Shown here: positions 14,465 through 23,586 of the stretch, piece by piece | Layout: every line of letters begins with the position of its first letter | Numbering within the stretch: the first letter of the stretch is position 1 | Assembly: GCF_019774615.1 (NCBI RefSeq) | Contig: NZ_CP081496.1 | Coordinates: forward strand, 2,914,001-2,978,000 | Direction: 5' to 3' | Source: Streptomyces sp. BHT-5-2 | GTDB lineage: Bacteria > Actinomycetota > Actinomycetes > Streptomycetales > Streptomycetaceae | DNA length: 64,000 nucleotides | Notes under the pieces: generated by a model | Seen by the model: only the letters and a program-made list of their open reading frames with translations | What the model was told of the DNA's origin: nothing | The model's database searches: none | Position numbers and translations under genes: made by a program

Positions 14465-15445
14465 TCACTGGTGCACGGTCCAGTGGTCGTCGGCACTGAC
14501 CTGGACGAACTTCAGGGGCGGGCACAGGAAGGCGTTCGGGTCGGGGTCGGTCTCGGTCCAGGGCGAGTCGGCGGGGCTCGCGGGCTTCCAGGATCCGCCT
14601 GCGCGCAGCTGTACGGCGCTGCTGTCGAAGACGGTGTTCCGTGCCTCGGTGCAGTAGTAGCCCTCGCTGGTGGCCGGGTTGACGCTCGCGTAGATCTCGA
14701 ACATGTCCCAACCGTGGTCCAGCCCGCTCTGGTCCGTGCCCGACTGCCGGAACAGCAGGTCCCAGGCGGCGGTGCGGTAGTTGTAGAGGTAGGCCGACCA
14801 GCGGTTGGCGGTGGCGTCGTCGCGTACCATCTGCACGCTGTACGCGGCCGGTTGGCCCTGGCCCGGGGTGTAGGTCTTCAGGAAGTCGGAGTCGATGGGG
14901 ACGGTCTTGGCGGGGCCGACGGTCCCGCACCAGTCCCAGGCCCAGATCTCGTTGCCGGTGCTGGTGTACGCGGTCACCACTTCCATGCAGGAGTTCTGGG
15001 CCTTGGTGGTGGGCGCGTAGGTGACGTTGTCCGCGTCGGTGACGGTGTAGGACGGATCGACGGTGTGGGTGGCCATGATGCCGTCGTGGGTGCCGGGTTG
15101 GGGGAAGACGCCCCACCAGTTGTGGGTGACGTCGGCGGCCCCGGTCGGGCTGGCGGGGAGCCGCGGGTGGTGCGTCCATGCCTGGCCGGAGGTGGCGCGA
15201 CGCCCTTCGCGGAACGTGCGGGCGGCGCGCTCGCGCCCCGGGGTCCGGGCCGGTGTGCGGGCCTCGGCCACGACGCCGGTGTGGGGAGCGGTGGGGGAGG
15301 GCGGTGCGGGGCGGGGTACCGGCGGTTGGGCCGTGGCGGCGGGGGCGGCGAAGGCCAGTGCGGTGACGGCGGCGAGAGCCGAGGCGGCAAGGGCGCAAGC
15401 GGTGAGGGCGGACCGGGATCTGGCTAAGGGGCGGGATCTGGTCAC
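14465..15445 (-). CDS. Secreted protein of unknown function
   Basis: 326 aa. The GTG 15445 start is set by GGAGGAATTC directly upstream. A basic N-terminus and a hydrophobic stretch ending near residue 40 (AAPAATAQ) form a Sec signal peptide, followed by a Pro/Arg-rich linker to about 100. The mature domain from about 105 is rich in Trp, Tyr, Asp and Asn (THNWWGVFPQ, IWAWDWCGTVG, WDMFEIYASVN). It has four cysteines that could form two disulfides. It looks like a compact beta-sandwich, perhaps glycan-binding, but I recognise no family and no catalytic motif. It is monocistronic, downstream of an ABC transporter with a hairpin between. Confidence 0.78.
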   Translation of the reverse strand: MTRSRPLARSRSALTACALAASALAAVTALAFAAPAATAQPPVPRPAPPSPTAPHTGVVAEARTPARTPGRERAARTFREGRRATSGQAWTHHPRLPASPTGAADVTHNWWGVFPQPGTHDGIMATHTVDPSYTVTDADNVTYAPTTKAQNSCMEVVTAYTSTGNEIWAWDWCGTVGPAKTVPIDSDFLKTYTPGQGQPAAYSVQMVRDDATANRWSAYLYNYRTAAWDLLFRQSGTDQSGLDHGWDMFEIYASVNPATSEGYYCTEARNTVFDSSAVQLRAGGSWKPASPADSPWTETDPDPNAFLCPPLKFVQVSADDHWTVHQ

Positions 15446-15597
15446 GAATTCCTCCGGGCTGTGGGGGGTTGGCTGGCCTGGACCAACTGGGCCTTGGGGA
15501 ATGTCCATGACAGATGGGTGAGTGTCAAGGGGGGTGGCAGGGGCGACCGGCAGGTGGTGGGGGAGCCTTCCTGGTTTCGTTTCCGGCCGGGTGACGG

Positions 15598-15631
15598 CCG
15601 GACCCCGCCCTCGGCTGAGGGCGGGGTCCGG
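15598..15631 (-). terminator. Terminator after the ABC permease
   Basis: A perfect 15-bp stem (CCGGACCCCGCCCTC) with loop GGCT lies 27 bp past the permease stop. Confidence 0.85.
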
Positions 15632-15657
15632 GTGTGGGGGGATGCGGAGGCGCGGGA

Positions 15658-18222
15658 TCACTGCGCGCTGATGGACTCCAGAGTGTTGAGGCGGGCGGCG
15701 CGGCGGGCCGGCCAGGCGGCAGCCAGGACGCCGACCACCAGGGCGATCGCGAAGAAGAGCGCCAACCGGCCCCAGGGCAGGACCATTTCGTACGTCGGGA
15801 GGGAGGTGGCGGTTATGCTGCCGCCGGCCCAGGCGAGGAAGACGCCCACGCCGATCCCGAGTACCGCGCCGAACAGGGAGATGACCACCGACTCCAGACG
15901 GACCATCTGCTTGACGCCCGAGCGGGCCAGGCCGATGGCGCGGAGCATGCCGATCTCGCGGGTGCGCTCGAAGACCGACATCGCCAGGGTGTTGACCACG
16001 CCCAGCACCGCGATGACCACGGCCATGCCGAGCAGCCCGTACATCATGTTCAGCATGGTGTTGATGGCACCGGCGTCCTGGTTGCGCAGGGCGTCGCGGT
16101 CCTGGACCTTCAGCAGCGGGCTGTTGCCGAGGGCGTCGCGGATCTCCTTGTCCAGACCGGTGGACTTGCCGTCGGCGGCCTTGACCAGCACCGCGTCGTC
16201 CTTGAAGGGCTTCTTGTGCGGGTCGACGAGGGAGGCCGCGCCCAGCGCGTCGCCGACGACCTGGTTGTCCTCGTAGATGCCGGTGACCGTCAGCTGCTGT
16301 TTCTTGGCCTTGCCGCTGAAGAACTCGGCCGCGAGGGTGCTGCCGGGCTTCAGACCCAGCTCCTTGGCCTTGGTGCGGGACACCGCGATCCCGTTGCCCC
16401 GTACGGCGTCGTAGGAACCGCTGTCGAAGCGGACGTCGGTCACCTTCGGGAGGCGGGTCAGGTCCGTACCGGTGAGGGAGAGGAACCCGGTGCCCGTCGT
16501 CGCGACGCCGACCCGCCGCAGCGGCACGACGGCCTCGACGCCCGGCACCCGCGTCGCCTTCCTGGACAGCTGGGGGTCGATGCCGTCGAAGTGGGAGGAG
16601 GTGACCTTGTAGTCGGCCTTCAGGTCCTTGGCGACCATCTCGTCCATGGCCCGCTGGACGGAGTGCCCGCCCACCGTCATGCCGGTGATCAGTACCAGAC
16701 CGATCATCAGGGCCGATGCGGTGGCGGCGGTCCGCCGCGGGTTGCGCAGCGCGTTCTCCTTCGCCAGCTTGCCGGTGACGCCGAAGAGGCGGGTGGTGAC
16801 CTTGCCGGCCAGCGCCACCAGCGGACGCGACAGCAGCGGGGCAAGGATGATCATGCCGGCCAGGGTGAGGGCCCCGCCGAGCATGGCCACGGGCAGCGCA
16901 TCGGCGTTCTTCTGGGTGGAGACGTACAGCATGACCGCTACGCCGAGGCCGGTGACCACCGCGCCCAGGGAGTTGCGGAGGACCAGGCCGCGCCGGGCCG
17001 GCGGCGCCTCGACGGTGCTCAGCGCCTCGACCGGGGCGATCTTCGCGGCCTTGCGGGACGGCAGCCAGGCGGCCAGTACGGTCACCAGCACCCCGACGCC
17101 GAGGGCGGCCAGCACCGCGTCCGGGCTGATGACCAGCGGGCCGTCGGGGAAGCCGGCGCCGGTGGCGTTCAGCAGCGGACGCAGGCCGACCGCGATCCCC
17201 AGGCCCAGCGCGAAGCCGACGGCGGAGGAGGCCAGGCCCAGCAGGCCCGCCTCGGCCAGCACCGAGCGCACCACCTGGCGGCGGGAGGCGCCGACCGCGC
17301 GCATCAGCGCGATCTCGCGGCTGCGTTGGGCGATGAGCATGGTGAAGGTGTTGGCGATGATGAAGACGCCGACGAACAGCGCGATGCCGGCGAAGGTGAG
17401 CAGCATCTTCGTCAGCGAGCGGGTCTGCTCGGTGATCATCCTGGCTTCCTGGGCGGCCAGTTCGGTGCCGCTGGTGGCCTCCGCGCGGTCCTTGGGCAGC
17501 AGTCGGCGGACCTGCTCCGTCAGCGCCTGGTTGTCGGTGCCGGGCTGGGCGGCGACCACCAGCTCGTCGTACTGACCGGGGTGCAGGAACAGCTTCTGCG
17601 CGGTGGCGGTGTCGAACAGCGCGAGACTGGCGCCCGACTCCACCTGGGGGTCGTCGGTGCCGACGATGCCGACCAGCTTCTTGGTCAGCGCCGGGCCGTC
17701 GGTCGCGAAGCGCACGGTGTCGCCGAGTGCGTAGCCGCCGTGCCGCGCGGACTGGGCGTCCAGCGCCATCTCGCCGGCGGAGGCCGGTGCGCGGCCCTCC
17801 TTCAGCGGGTAGCGGCCGTCCTTGCCGTCCTTGTCCGCGACGTAGTTGACGCCGCGGTTCCCCCACTCGCGGCCGAGCGGCTGGTTGTCCTTGCCGACCA
17901 CGATGGTGTCGCCGGACAGGGACGGGCGTACGGACGCCACGCCCGGCAGCGCGCGGATCCGGTCCGCGAGCCGGTCGTCGAGGGCGCTGCCGCGCCGGCC
18001 GTCCTCCGGCTCGGGGCCGTCGGCGCCGCGGGCGGACTGCGCGTGTACGGAGACGGCCACGTCCTTGAGGTTCTTGGACATGGCGTTGCGGTACGCCGCG
18101 CCGACGGTGTCGCTGAAGATCAGCGTGCCGGAGACGAACGCGGTACCGAGGACGACCGCGAGTGCGGTCATCATCAGGCGGGCCTTGTGCGCGACGATGT
18201 TGCGCAGAGCTGTACGAAGCAT
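15658..18222 (-). CDS. FtsX/MacB-type ABC transporter permease
   Basis: 854 aa. Two FtsX-like units, each with large extracytoplasmic loops: an N-terminal helix (about 17-40) followed by a MacB periplasmic-core-like domain to about 250. A helix bundle with the FtsX signature AQRSREIALMRAVGASRRQV comes next, and the pattern repeats, ending in FERTREIGMLRAIGLARSGV and three helices at the C-terminus. Such permeases usually do not transport in the classic sense; they extrude or transmit force to lipoproteins, antibiotics or peptidoglycan hydrolases. The ATPase is encoded 61 bp upstream. The substrate is unknown. Confidence 0.9.
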   Translation of the reverse strand: MLRTALRNIVAHKARLMMTALAVVLGTAFVSGTLIFSDTVGAAYRNAMSKNLKDVAVSVHAQSARGADGPEPEDGRRGSALDDRLADRIRALPGVASVRPSLSGDTIVVGKDNQPLGREWGNRGVNYVADKDGKDGRYPLKEGRAPASAGEMALDAQSARHGGYALGDTVRFATDGPALTKKLVGIVGTDDPQVESGASLALFDTATAQKLFLHPGQYDELVVAAQPGTDNQALTEQVRRLLPKDRAEATSGTELAAQEARMITEQTRSLTKMLLTFAGIALFVGVFIIANTFTMLIAQRSREIALMRAVGASRRQVVRSVLAEAGLLGLASSAVGFALGLGIAVGLRPLLNATGAGFPDGPLVISPDAVLAALGVGVLVTVLAAWLPSRKAAKIAPVEALSTVEAPPARRGLVLRNSLGAVVTGLGVAVMLYVSTQKNADALPVAMLGGALTLAGMIILAPLLSRPLVALAGKVTTRLFGVTGKLAKENALRNPRRTAATASALMIGLVLITGMTVGGHSVQRAMDEMVAKDLKADYKVTSSHFDGIDPQLSRKATRVPGVEAVVPLRRVGVATTGTGFLSLTGTDLTRLPKVTDVRFDSGSYDAVRGNGIAVSRTKAKELGLKPGSTLAAEFFSGKAKKQQLTVTGIYEDNQVVGDALGAASLVDPHKKPFKDDAVLVKAADGKSTGLDKEIRDALGNSPLLKVQDRDALRNQDAGAINTMLNMMYGLLGMAVVIAVLGVVNTLAMSVFERTREIGMLRAIGLARSGVKQMVRLESVVISLFGAVLGIGVGVFLAWAGGSITATSLPTYEMVLPWGRLALFFAIALVVGVLAAAWPARRAARLNTLESISAQ

Positions 18223-18283
18223 GGTGGTGTCAGTCCTGGGTGGTGCCAGCCCTGGGGCTGGGGAGGGCTCGGGGCTTGCGGCG

Positions 18284-19072
18284 TCAGCTCGTACGGCCCT
18301 TGGAGTCGAACATGCGCATCCGGTCGAGTACGGCGTCCGCGGTCGGCTCGTGCAGTTCGTCGACGATCCGGCCGTCGGCGAGGAAGACCACCCGGTCCGC
18401 GTAGGCGGCGGCGACCGGGTCGTGGGTGACCATCACCACCGTCTGGTCCATCGCCCGCACCGACTCCCGCAGGAAGCCCAGCACTTCGGCGCCGGAGCGG
18501 GAGTCGAGGTTGCCGGTCGGCTCGTCGGCGAAGATGATCTCCGGCTGGGCGGCCAGCGCCCGCGCCACCGCGACCCGCTGCTGCTGGCCGCCGGAGAGCT
18601 GGGCCGGCCGGTGCTTGAGCCGCCCGGACAGGCCCACGGTCTCCACGACCCGGCCGACCCACTCCCGGTCCGGGCGGCGGCCGGCGATGTCCATCGGCAG
18701 CGTGATGTTCTCCAGCGCGGTGAGCGTGGGCAGCAGGTTGAACGCCTGGAAGATGAAGCCGATCTTGTCGCGGCGGAGCCGGGTCAGCTGCTTGTCGTTC
18801 AGCGACGCCAGCTCGACGTCGCCGATCCGGGCGGAGCCGGACGATATGGAGTCCAGCCCGGCCATGCAGTGCATCAGGGTGGACTTGCCGGAGCCGGACG
18901 GGCCCATGATCGCGGTGAACCGGGCCCGGCCGAACTCCACGTCGACGGAGTCCAGAGCGACCACCCGGGTCTCTCCCTGGCCGTAGACCTTGCTCAGGTC
19001 CGTGGCGCGGGCGGCGACGGCCGCGGCGACGCGGGCGGGGACGGCGGGACGGGGGACGGCGGCGTGCGGCAC
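18284..19072 (-). CDS. MacB/LolD-type ABC transporter ATPase
   Basis: 262 aa. After an Ala/Pro/Val-rich leader of about 22 residues the ATPase has Walker [10 protein letters not shown] (57-65), the Q-loop in [18 protein letters not shown], signature [14 protein letters not shown], Walker [14 protein letters not shown] and H-loop VTHDPVAA, all intact. The Asn-Leu-Leu-Pro-Thr motif after the Q-loop is typical of the MacB/LolD class. The second of two adjacent GTG codons (19072) is used because AGGAG lies 5 bases before it. It pairs with the permease downstream. Confidence 0.92.
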   Translation of the reverse strand: MPHAAVPRPAVPARVAAAVAARATDLSKVYGQGETRVVALDSVDVEFGRARFTAIMGPSGSGKSTLMHCMAGLDSISSGSARIGDVELASLNDKQLTRLRRDKIGFIFQAFNLLPTLTALENITLPMDIAGRRPDREWVGRVVETVGLSGRLKHRPAQLSGGQQQRVAVARALAAQPEIIFADEPTGNLDSRSGAEVLGFLRESVRAMDQTVVMVTHDPVAAAYADRVVFLADGRIVDELHEPTADAVLDRMRMFDSKGRTS

Positions 19073-19281
19073 CACAACTCCTGGCGTGGGACGGTCCCGG
19101 AACGGGACGGAGGGAACGATGTCCCCATTCTCGATCCGGCGGGCCGCCCGATCGTCGGCCCCAGGAGCCGACATCCGTACCGGCCGGAAGTGCCACACCC
19201 GGTGCCGGTGTCATCCTCTGGACGGACGGCCCTCCGCCCGCGGACCGACGGGACATGTCGGGGGCGGGCCCGTACCGCGCG

Positions 19282-19992
19282 TCAGAGCGCCGCCTCGCCG
19301 ACCCGCCGCCAGAACTCCGCCAGGACGCCGTCGAGGAAGTCCCGGCCGGCCCGGCCGGACTCGTCCGGGGCGTCCCCGCCGGTCCAGCTGAGCGACGCGG
19401 TCATCCGCGCGTGGTACTCCTCGTGCAGCTCCTCCAGGGTCTTCTGCAGCTGCTCCTTGGGCAGCGGCGCGACCTTGCCGACCGGCCGGACGTAGCCCTG
19501 CCAGCGGGTGGTCGCGGCACTGGTCAGCAGCTCGACGAGGCGGTCCTCCCGGCCGGTGAAGCGGACCAGCGCGGGCAGCGGCAGCGCCAGCTCCGCGGCG
19601 AGCGCCGCCGCCTGCCGGTCGGTGCCCGTCCACCGCCCGCCGTCCTCCAGCCGCTCGTACGCGGCCTGGTCCATGCCGATCCGCAGCGCCAGATCGGCGG
19701 GCGCCAGACCGAGCGCCATACGGAATTCGCGGAGGGTTCCGGGGGTTCCGAGGAGTTCCGCCGGGGCGCACCACAGGGCGCCGGCCAGCGCGGCGAGTTC
19801 GGCCTCGGTGGGGGTGCTCTCCTCCAATTCCCAGGACGCCACCGCGGCCGGTTCCATTCGAATTCCGTAGGCGGCCCAGATTCCGTAGGCGACATGCGCG
19901 TGGGTCATGCCGAGGGCCTCGCGCAGCCGGCGGGCGGCGGCGGCGTCGAAAGGGGGCCTGCGCGCTTCCCCGTCGTGCGTGTTCACCGGCAC
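19282..19992 (-). CDS. Helix-turn-helix (XRE-like) regulatory protein
   Basis: 236 aa. Two weak HTH units can be seen: one at about residues 18-62 (RLREALGMTHAHVAYGIWAA) and one at about 85-125 (REFRMALGLAPADLALRIGM), each followed by a helix of the XRE type. The C-terminal third is helical and charged (LPKEQLQKTLEELHEEYHAR) with an Asp/Glu-rich end. Its targets are unknown. GTG 19992 is the start. A small dyad CGATA-CC-TATCG at 20014-20025 lies in its promoter region and could be autoregulatory. Confidence 0.75.
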   Translation of the reverse strand: MPVNTHDGEARRPPFDAAAARRLREALGMTHAHVAYGIWAAYGIRMEPAAVASWELEESTPTEAELAALAGALWCAPAELLGTPGTLREFRMALGLAPADLALRIGMDQAAYERLEDGGRWTGTDRQAAALAAELALPLPALVRFTGREDRLVELLTSAATTRWQGYVRPVGKVAPLPKEQLQKTLEELHEEYHARMTASLSWTGGDAPDESGRAGRDFLDGVLAEFWRRVGEAAL

Positions 19993-20085
19993 ACGGTAGG
20001 TGACGGGATGGTCCGATACCTATCGTACGGATGTCCAAGTTTGCAGGTTGGAGGAAGCTACGGCATTTCCGCCGAGGTCCGGCCG

Positions 20086-20111
20086 GGTTTCGGCGGTTTC
20101 CCGCCGAAACC
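20086..20111 (-). terminator. Hairpin downstream of the sugar-transporter remnant
   Basis: GGTTTCGGCGG-TTTC-CCGCCGAAACC, a perfect 11-bp stem 42 bp past the MalG-like stop. It is still intact although the operon is not. Confidence 0.75.
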
Positions 20112-20152
20112 GCCCCGCGAGGCCACTGGCCAGGCGCTTCCCGCGTCCGCCG

Positions 20153-20985
20153 TCAGCCCTTCACCGCCCCGCCCAGCGCGAAACCGCCGGCCAGCCGCCG
20201 GGAGACCAGGAAGTACAGCAGAAGCACCGGCGTCGAGTACAGGATCGAGAATGCGGCGAGTTCCCCGAACGCGATCGTGCCGTAATTCCCGAAGAAAGTG
20301 AAAATGCTGACCGACGCCGGGAGTTGCTCCGGCGAGAGCAGCAACATGAACGGGACGAAGGAATTCCCCCACAACATGACGAAGGCATGGACCGCGACCA
20401 CCGAAAGGCCCGGACGCGTCAACGGCAGCACGATCCGCAGCAGGCTCTGGAACCAACAGGCCCCGTCGGTCCACGGCGCCTCCTCCAGCGCCACCGGCAC
20501 CCCGTCCATGAAGTTCTTCGTCAGCCACAGGGCGAACGGCAGCCGGGCGGCGGCCAGGAACAGCGCGGTGAGCAGGAAGGGCCGGGCGAGGCGGGACCGG
20601 AAGGGGGACAGCGGATAGGCGGCCGGCGCGGCGCAGCCCACCGTCAGGAGCGTCGCGCCGTCGCAGAGATCAGGAAGGTGTCCTCGTAGACCACGTCGGG
20701 CGCGGTCCGCGGGGAGCGCATCATCTGCTGGATCTTGGTGTAGTAGGCGTTCTCCGACGCCTGGACGGGGATCAGCTTGGCCTTCTTCCCCGGGTTCGCC
20801 TTCTCGAACTGCCGCGCCACCAGGGCCACATAGTCGTCCCGGACCCGCACCCTGCTGTTGGTGTCCTTGACGAAGGCGAGCTTGACGGTGTCCGGGTCGT
20901 CCCCGGAACCGCCGCCGCAGGCGGTGAGCGCGCCGGCGGCCGGCACGGCGGCGGTGAACAGGGCCAGCGGGGTGGTGGAGCGCAC
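20153..20985 (-). pseudogene. Sugar ABC operon remnant: binding-protein N-terminus fused by deletion to a MalG-type permease C-terminus
   Basis: The 5' part (20985 to about 20660) starts at a GTG with GGAGG upstream. It encodes a lipoprotein signal with lipobox LTAC, then the first 90 or so mature residues of an extracellular sugar-binding protein, reading into a stop at 20644. From about 20665 a different frame carries MalG-like permease sequence (ATLLTVGCAAPAAYPL) through a degraded EAA loop (EEAPWTDGACWFQSLLRIVLP) to a normal end at 20153. The C-terminal two thirds of the binding protein, all of a MalF-type gene and the start of MalG are missing. The MalG part also seems shortened between helices (LTALFLAAARLPFALWL). 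Neither half can work in transport. Confidence 0.82.
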
Positions 20986-21091
20986 GGCACGACCTCCAAC
21001 GAACCGCGGCCGGCCCGTCACGGAGCCGGCCGGTCACGTCAACTCGCCACGGCCTACCGCTTGCTGGAAGCAGGCCACCGCTCACGCCGGG

Positions 21092-21775
21092 TCAACGGTC
21101 CGACCACCGGTAGCGCAGCTCCGGGCGGCCGACCTGGCCGTACTGCGGGGCGCGGGCGGCCCGGCCGCTCTCCACCAGGTGCTCCAGGTAACGGCGGGCG
21201 GTGATCCGGGAGATGCCCACGTCCGCGGCGGTCTGGGCCGCGGTCAGCCCACCGCCGGCGGCGGCCCGCAGCGCGTCGGTCACCGCCTGCAGGGTGGCCG
21301 CGGTCAGCCCCTTGGGCAGCGCGGCCGGCCGCGGGGCGCGCAGCGCCGCCAGCGCCCGGTCCACCTCGTCCTGCCCGCTGGCCTCCCCGGAGGTGGCGCG
21401 GAACTCGGCGTAGCGCAGCAGCCGGTCCCGCAGGGTGGCGAAGGTGAACGGCTTGAGCACGTACTGGACGACGCCCAGCGAGACGCCCTCGCGGACCATC
21501 GCCAGGTCCCGGGCGGAGGTCACCGCGATGATGTCCGCGGCGTGCCCGGCCGCGCGCAGCGTCCGCACCAACTGCAGCCCGTGGCCGTCCGGCAGGAAGA
21601 GGTCCAGCAGCAGCAGGTCCACCGGGTGCCGGTCGAGGTGGCGGCGGGCCCCGGCGCCCGAGTGCACGGTGCCGGACACCGCGAAGCCCGGCACCCGCCC
21701 CACGTACAGCGCGTGCGCGGCCGCGGCGACCGGGTCGTCCTCGACGACCAGCACCCGGATCGGCTCGCCGGTCAC
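21092..21775 (-). CDS. CitB/DcuR-type response regulator
   Basis: 227 aa. The receiver domain (1-125) has the acidic pair VEDD, phospho-Asp in LLLDLFLPD, Thr/Ser in VTSA and Lys in VLKPF. The C-terminal HTH (about 165-225) has TAAQTAADVGISRITARRYLEHL, the arrangement of the CitB/DcuR/DctR subfamily that responds to C4-dicarboxylates or citrate. It overlaps the kinase gene by 4 bp (ATGA) and is translated after it. The divergent dctA gene one kinase-length away is the obvious target. Confidence 0.92.
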   Translation of the reverse strand: MTGEPIRVLVVEDDPVAAAAHALYVGRVPGFAVSGTVHSGAGARRHLDRHPVDLLLLDLFLPDGHGLQLVRTLRAAGHAADIIAVTSARDLAMVREGVSLGVVQYVLKPFTFATLRDRLLRYAEFRATSGEASGQDEVDRALAALRAPRPAALPKGLTAATLQAVTDALRAAAGGGLTAAQTAADVGISRITARRYLEHLVESGRAARAPQYGQVGRPELRYRWSDR

Positions 21776-23442
21776 CGCGGGACGCCTTCCGCGGCCCGCA
21801 GCGGCAGCCGGACGGTGAACCGGGCGCCGCCCTCCGGCCCCCGGTCCAGCCGGACCGTGCCGCCGTGCCGGCGCACCGCCTGCCCGACCAGGGCCAGGCC
21901 CAGTCCGCGGGCACCGGCGGCGGCAGGTTTCCCGATGTCGCGGCCCTTGGTGCTCCAGCCGCGCCGGAAGACCTCCTCGGTGGCGTCCGCGGCGATGCCC
22001 GGCCCGTTGTCCACGACGCGCAGCAGCAGTTCGCCGCCGTCCGCCCGGGCGGTGACCCGCACCTGCGGCGGGGCGCCGTGCCCCTGGGGCGGGGCGGCGG
22101 CGTCCAGGGCGTTGTCGATGAGATTGCCCAGCACCGTGACCAGGTCGCGGGCCGGCAGGTCCGGCGGGATCACCCCGTCGTCGATCCGGCTGTCCTCGGT
22201 CAGCACCAGCTCCACGCCGTGCTCGTTGGCCTGGGCCGCCTTGCCCAGCAGCAGTGCGGCCAGCACCGGTTCGGCGACCGCGCCCACCACCCGGTCGGTC
22301 AGCGTCTGCGCCAGCTCCAGCTCGGCGGTGGCGAACGTGACGGCCTCCTCGGCCCGGCCCAGTTCGATCAGCGAGACCACGGTGTGCAGCCGGTTGGCCG
22401 CCTCGTGCGCCTGCGAGCGCAGCGCCTCGGCGAAGCCCCGTACGGAGTCCAACTCACCGGAGAGCGCCTGGAGTTCGGTGTGGTCGCGGAGGGTGACGAC
22501 GCTGCCGAGGCGCCGATCGCCGGAGACCGGGGCGGAGTTGACGACCAGCACCCGCTCGCCGGTCAGATGGAGCGCGTCGACCGTCGGGCCGGGCGCCAGC
22601 AGCGCCCCGGTCAGCGGCTCCGGCAGCCCCAGCCCGGCGACCGGCCGGCCGACCGCGTCCCCGGTCAGCCCCAGCAGCTCCCGCCCGCCGTCGTTGATCA
22701 GCGCCACCCGGTCCGCCCCGTCGAGCATCAGCAGCCCCTCGCGGACGGCGTGCAGCGCGGCCTCGTGGTAGTCGTACATCCGGGCCAGCTCGGCGGCGTT
22801 CATGCCGTGGGTGTGCCGGCGCAGCCGGGTGTTGACCACGTACGTGCCCAGCCCGCCCAGCGCCAGTGCCGCCGCGGCCACCCCGACCAGCGCCAGGACC
22901 TGGTCGCGCAGCTGCTGACCGATGGTGGCGATGGTGATCCCGGAGCTGACCAGCGCGGTGATCCGGCCGCCGCGCGCGGGGTCGCGGACCGGCGCGACCA
23001 CCCGCACCGACGGGCCGAGCACGCCCATATGGGTCTCCGGGAAGATCTCGCCGCGCAGCGCGGGCCCGATGTGGCCGAGGTACTTCCCGCCGATCGCGGA
23101 CGGCTCCGGGTGCGTCCAGCGCGTCCCGTCCGGCGCCATCACCACGACGAAGTCGACGCCGGCGTCCCGCCGCAGCCGCTCGCTGTACGGCTGGAGCGCG
23201 GCGGTCGGGTCCTTCGTGCGGGCCGCGGCCACCACGGCCGGGGAGTCGGCGACGGCGGTGGCCGCCGCGGTCGCCTGCCGCCGCGCGGTCTCCTCCGCCT
23301 GCCGCCCGGCGCTCACGTACGCGAAGACCGCGCAGCCCAGGACCACCGCCGCCACCAGGACCACCTGCATGGCGAAGAGCTGCCCGGCCAGGCTGCGGGG
23401 GCCGCGCAGCCGCCGTGACGGGCGGGGTCGGGGGAGGCGCAT
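21772..23442 (-). CDS. CitA/DcuS-type sensor histidine kinase
   Basis: 556 aa. TM1 at about residues 20-42 and TM2 at about 175-198 enclose an extracytoplasmic PAS-like (PASC) sensor of the CitA/DcuS type. A cytoplasmic PAS region (about 215-320, LLMLDGADRVALINDGG) follows. The phospho-acceptor His is in SQAHEAANRLHTVVSLIELG, as in this subfamily. The ATPase has the N-box NLIDNALDAA, G1 DNGPGIA and G2 GARGLGLALVG. It should sense an external carboxylate and drive the response regulator it overlaps. Confidence 0.93.
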   Translation of the reverse strand: MRLPRPRPSRRLRGPRSLAGQLFAMQVVLVAAVVLGCAVFAYVSAGRQAEETARRQATAAATAVADSPAVVAAARTKDPTAALQPYSERLRRDAGVDFVVVMAPDGTRWTHPEPSAIGGKYLGHIGPALRGEIFPETHMGVLGPSVRVVAPVRDPARGGRITALVSSGITIATIGQQLRDQVLALVGVAAAALALGGLGTYVVNTRLRRHTHGMNAAELARMYDYHEAALHAVREGLLMLDGADRVALINDGGRELLGLTGDAVGRPVAGLGLPEPLTGALLAPGPTVDALHLTGERVLVVNSAPVSGDRRLGSVVTLRDHTELQALSGELDSVRGFAEALRSQAHEAANRLHTVVSLIELGRAEEAVTFATAELELAQTLTDRVVGAVAEPVLAALLLGKAAQANEHGVELVLTEDSRIDDGVIPPDLPARDLVTVLGNLIDNALDAAAPPQGHGAPPQVRVTARADGGELLLRVVDNGPGIAADATEEVFRRGWSTKGRDIGKPAAAGARGLGLALVGQAVRRHGGTVRLDRGPEGGARFTVRLPLRAAEGVPR

Positions 23443-23586
23443 ACGGAACAGTCTGCCCGGTCACTTTTACGTGAACGAAATGTACGCAAGGGTGACGGGC
23501 GCCACACCGCCGTGCATAGTCGCCGGGACCTGTTGTGGGCCCGGTCGGCGCGGAACCGTGGCCCCCGTCAGAAAGGTAGGGCAGCC

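Noticed and set aside
14465..17866. A 1133-codon frame joining the secreted protein to the permease region
   Set aside because: Only the last 326 codons after a GTG with GGAGG are real; the rest is a shadow of the FtsX-type permease.
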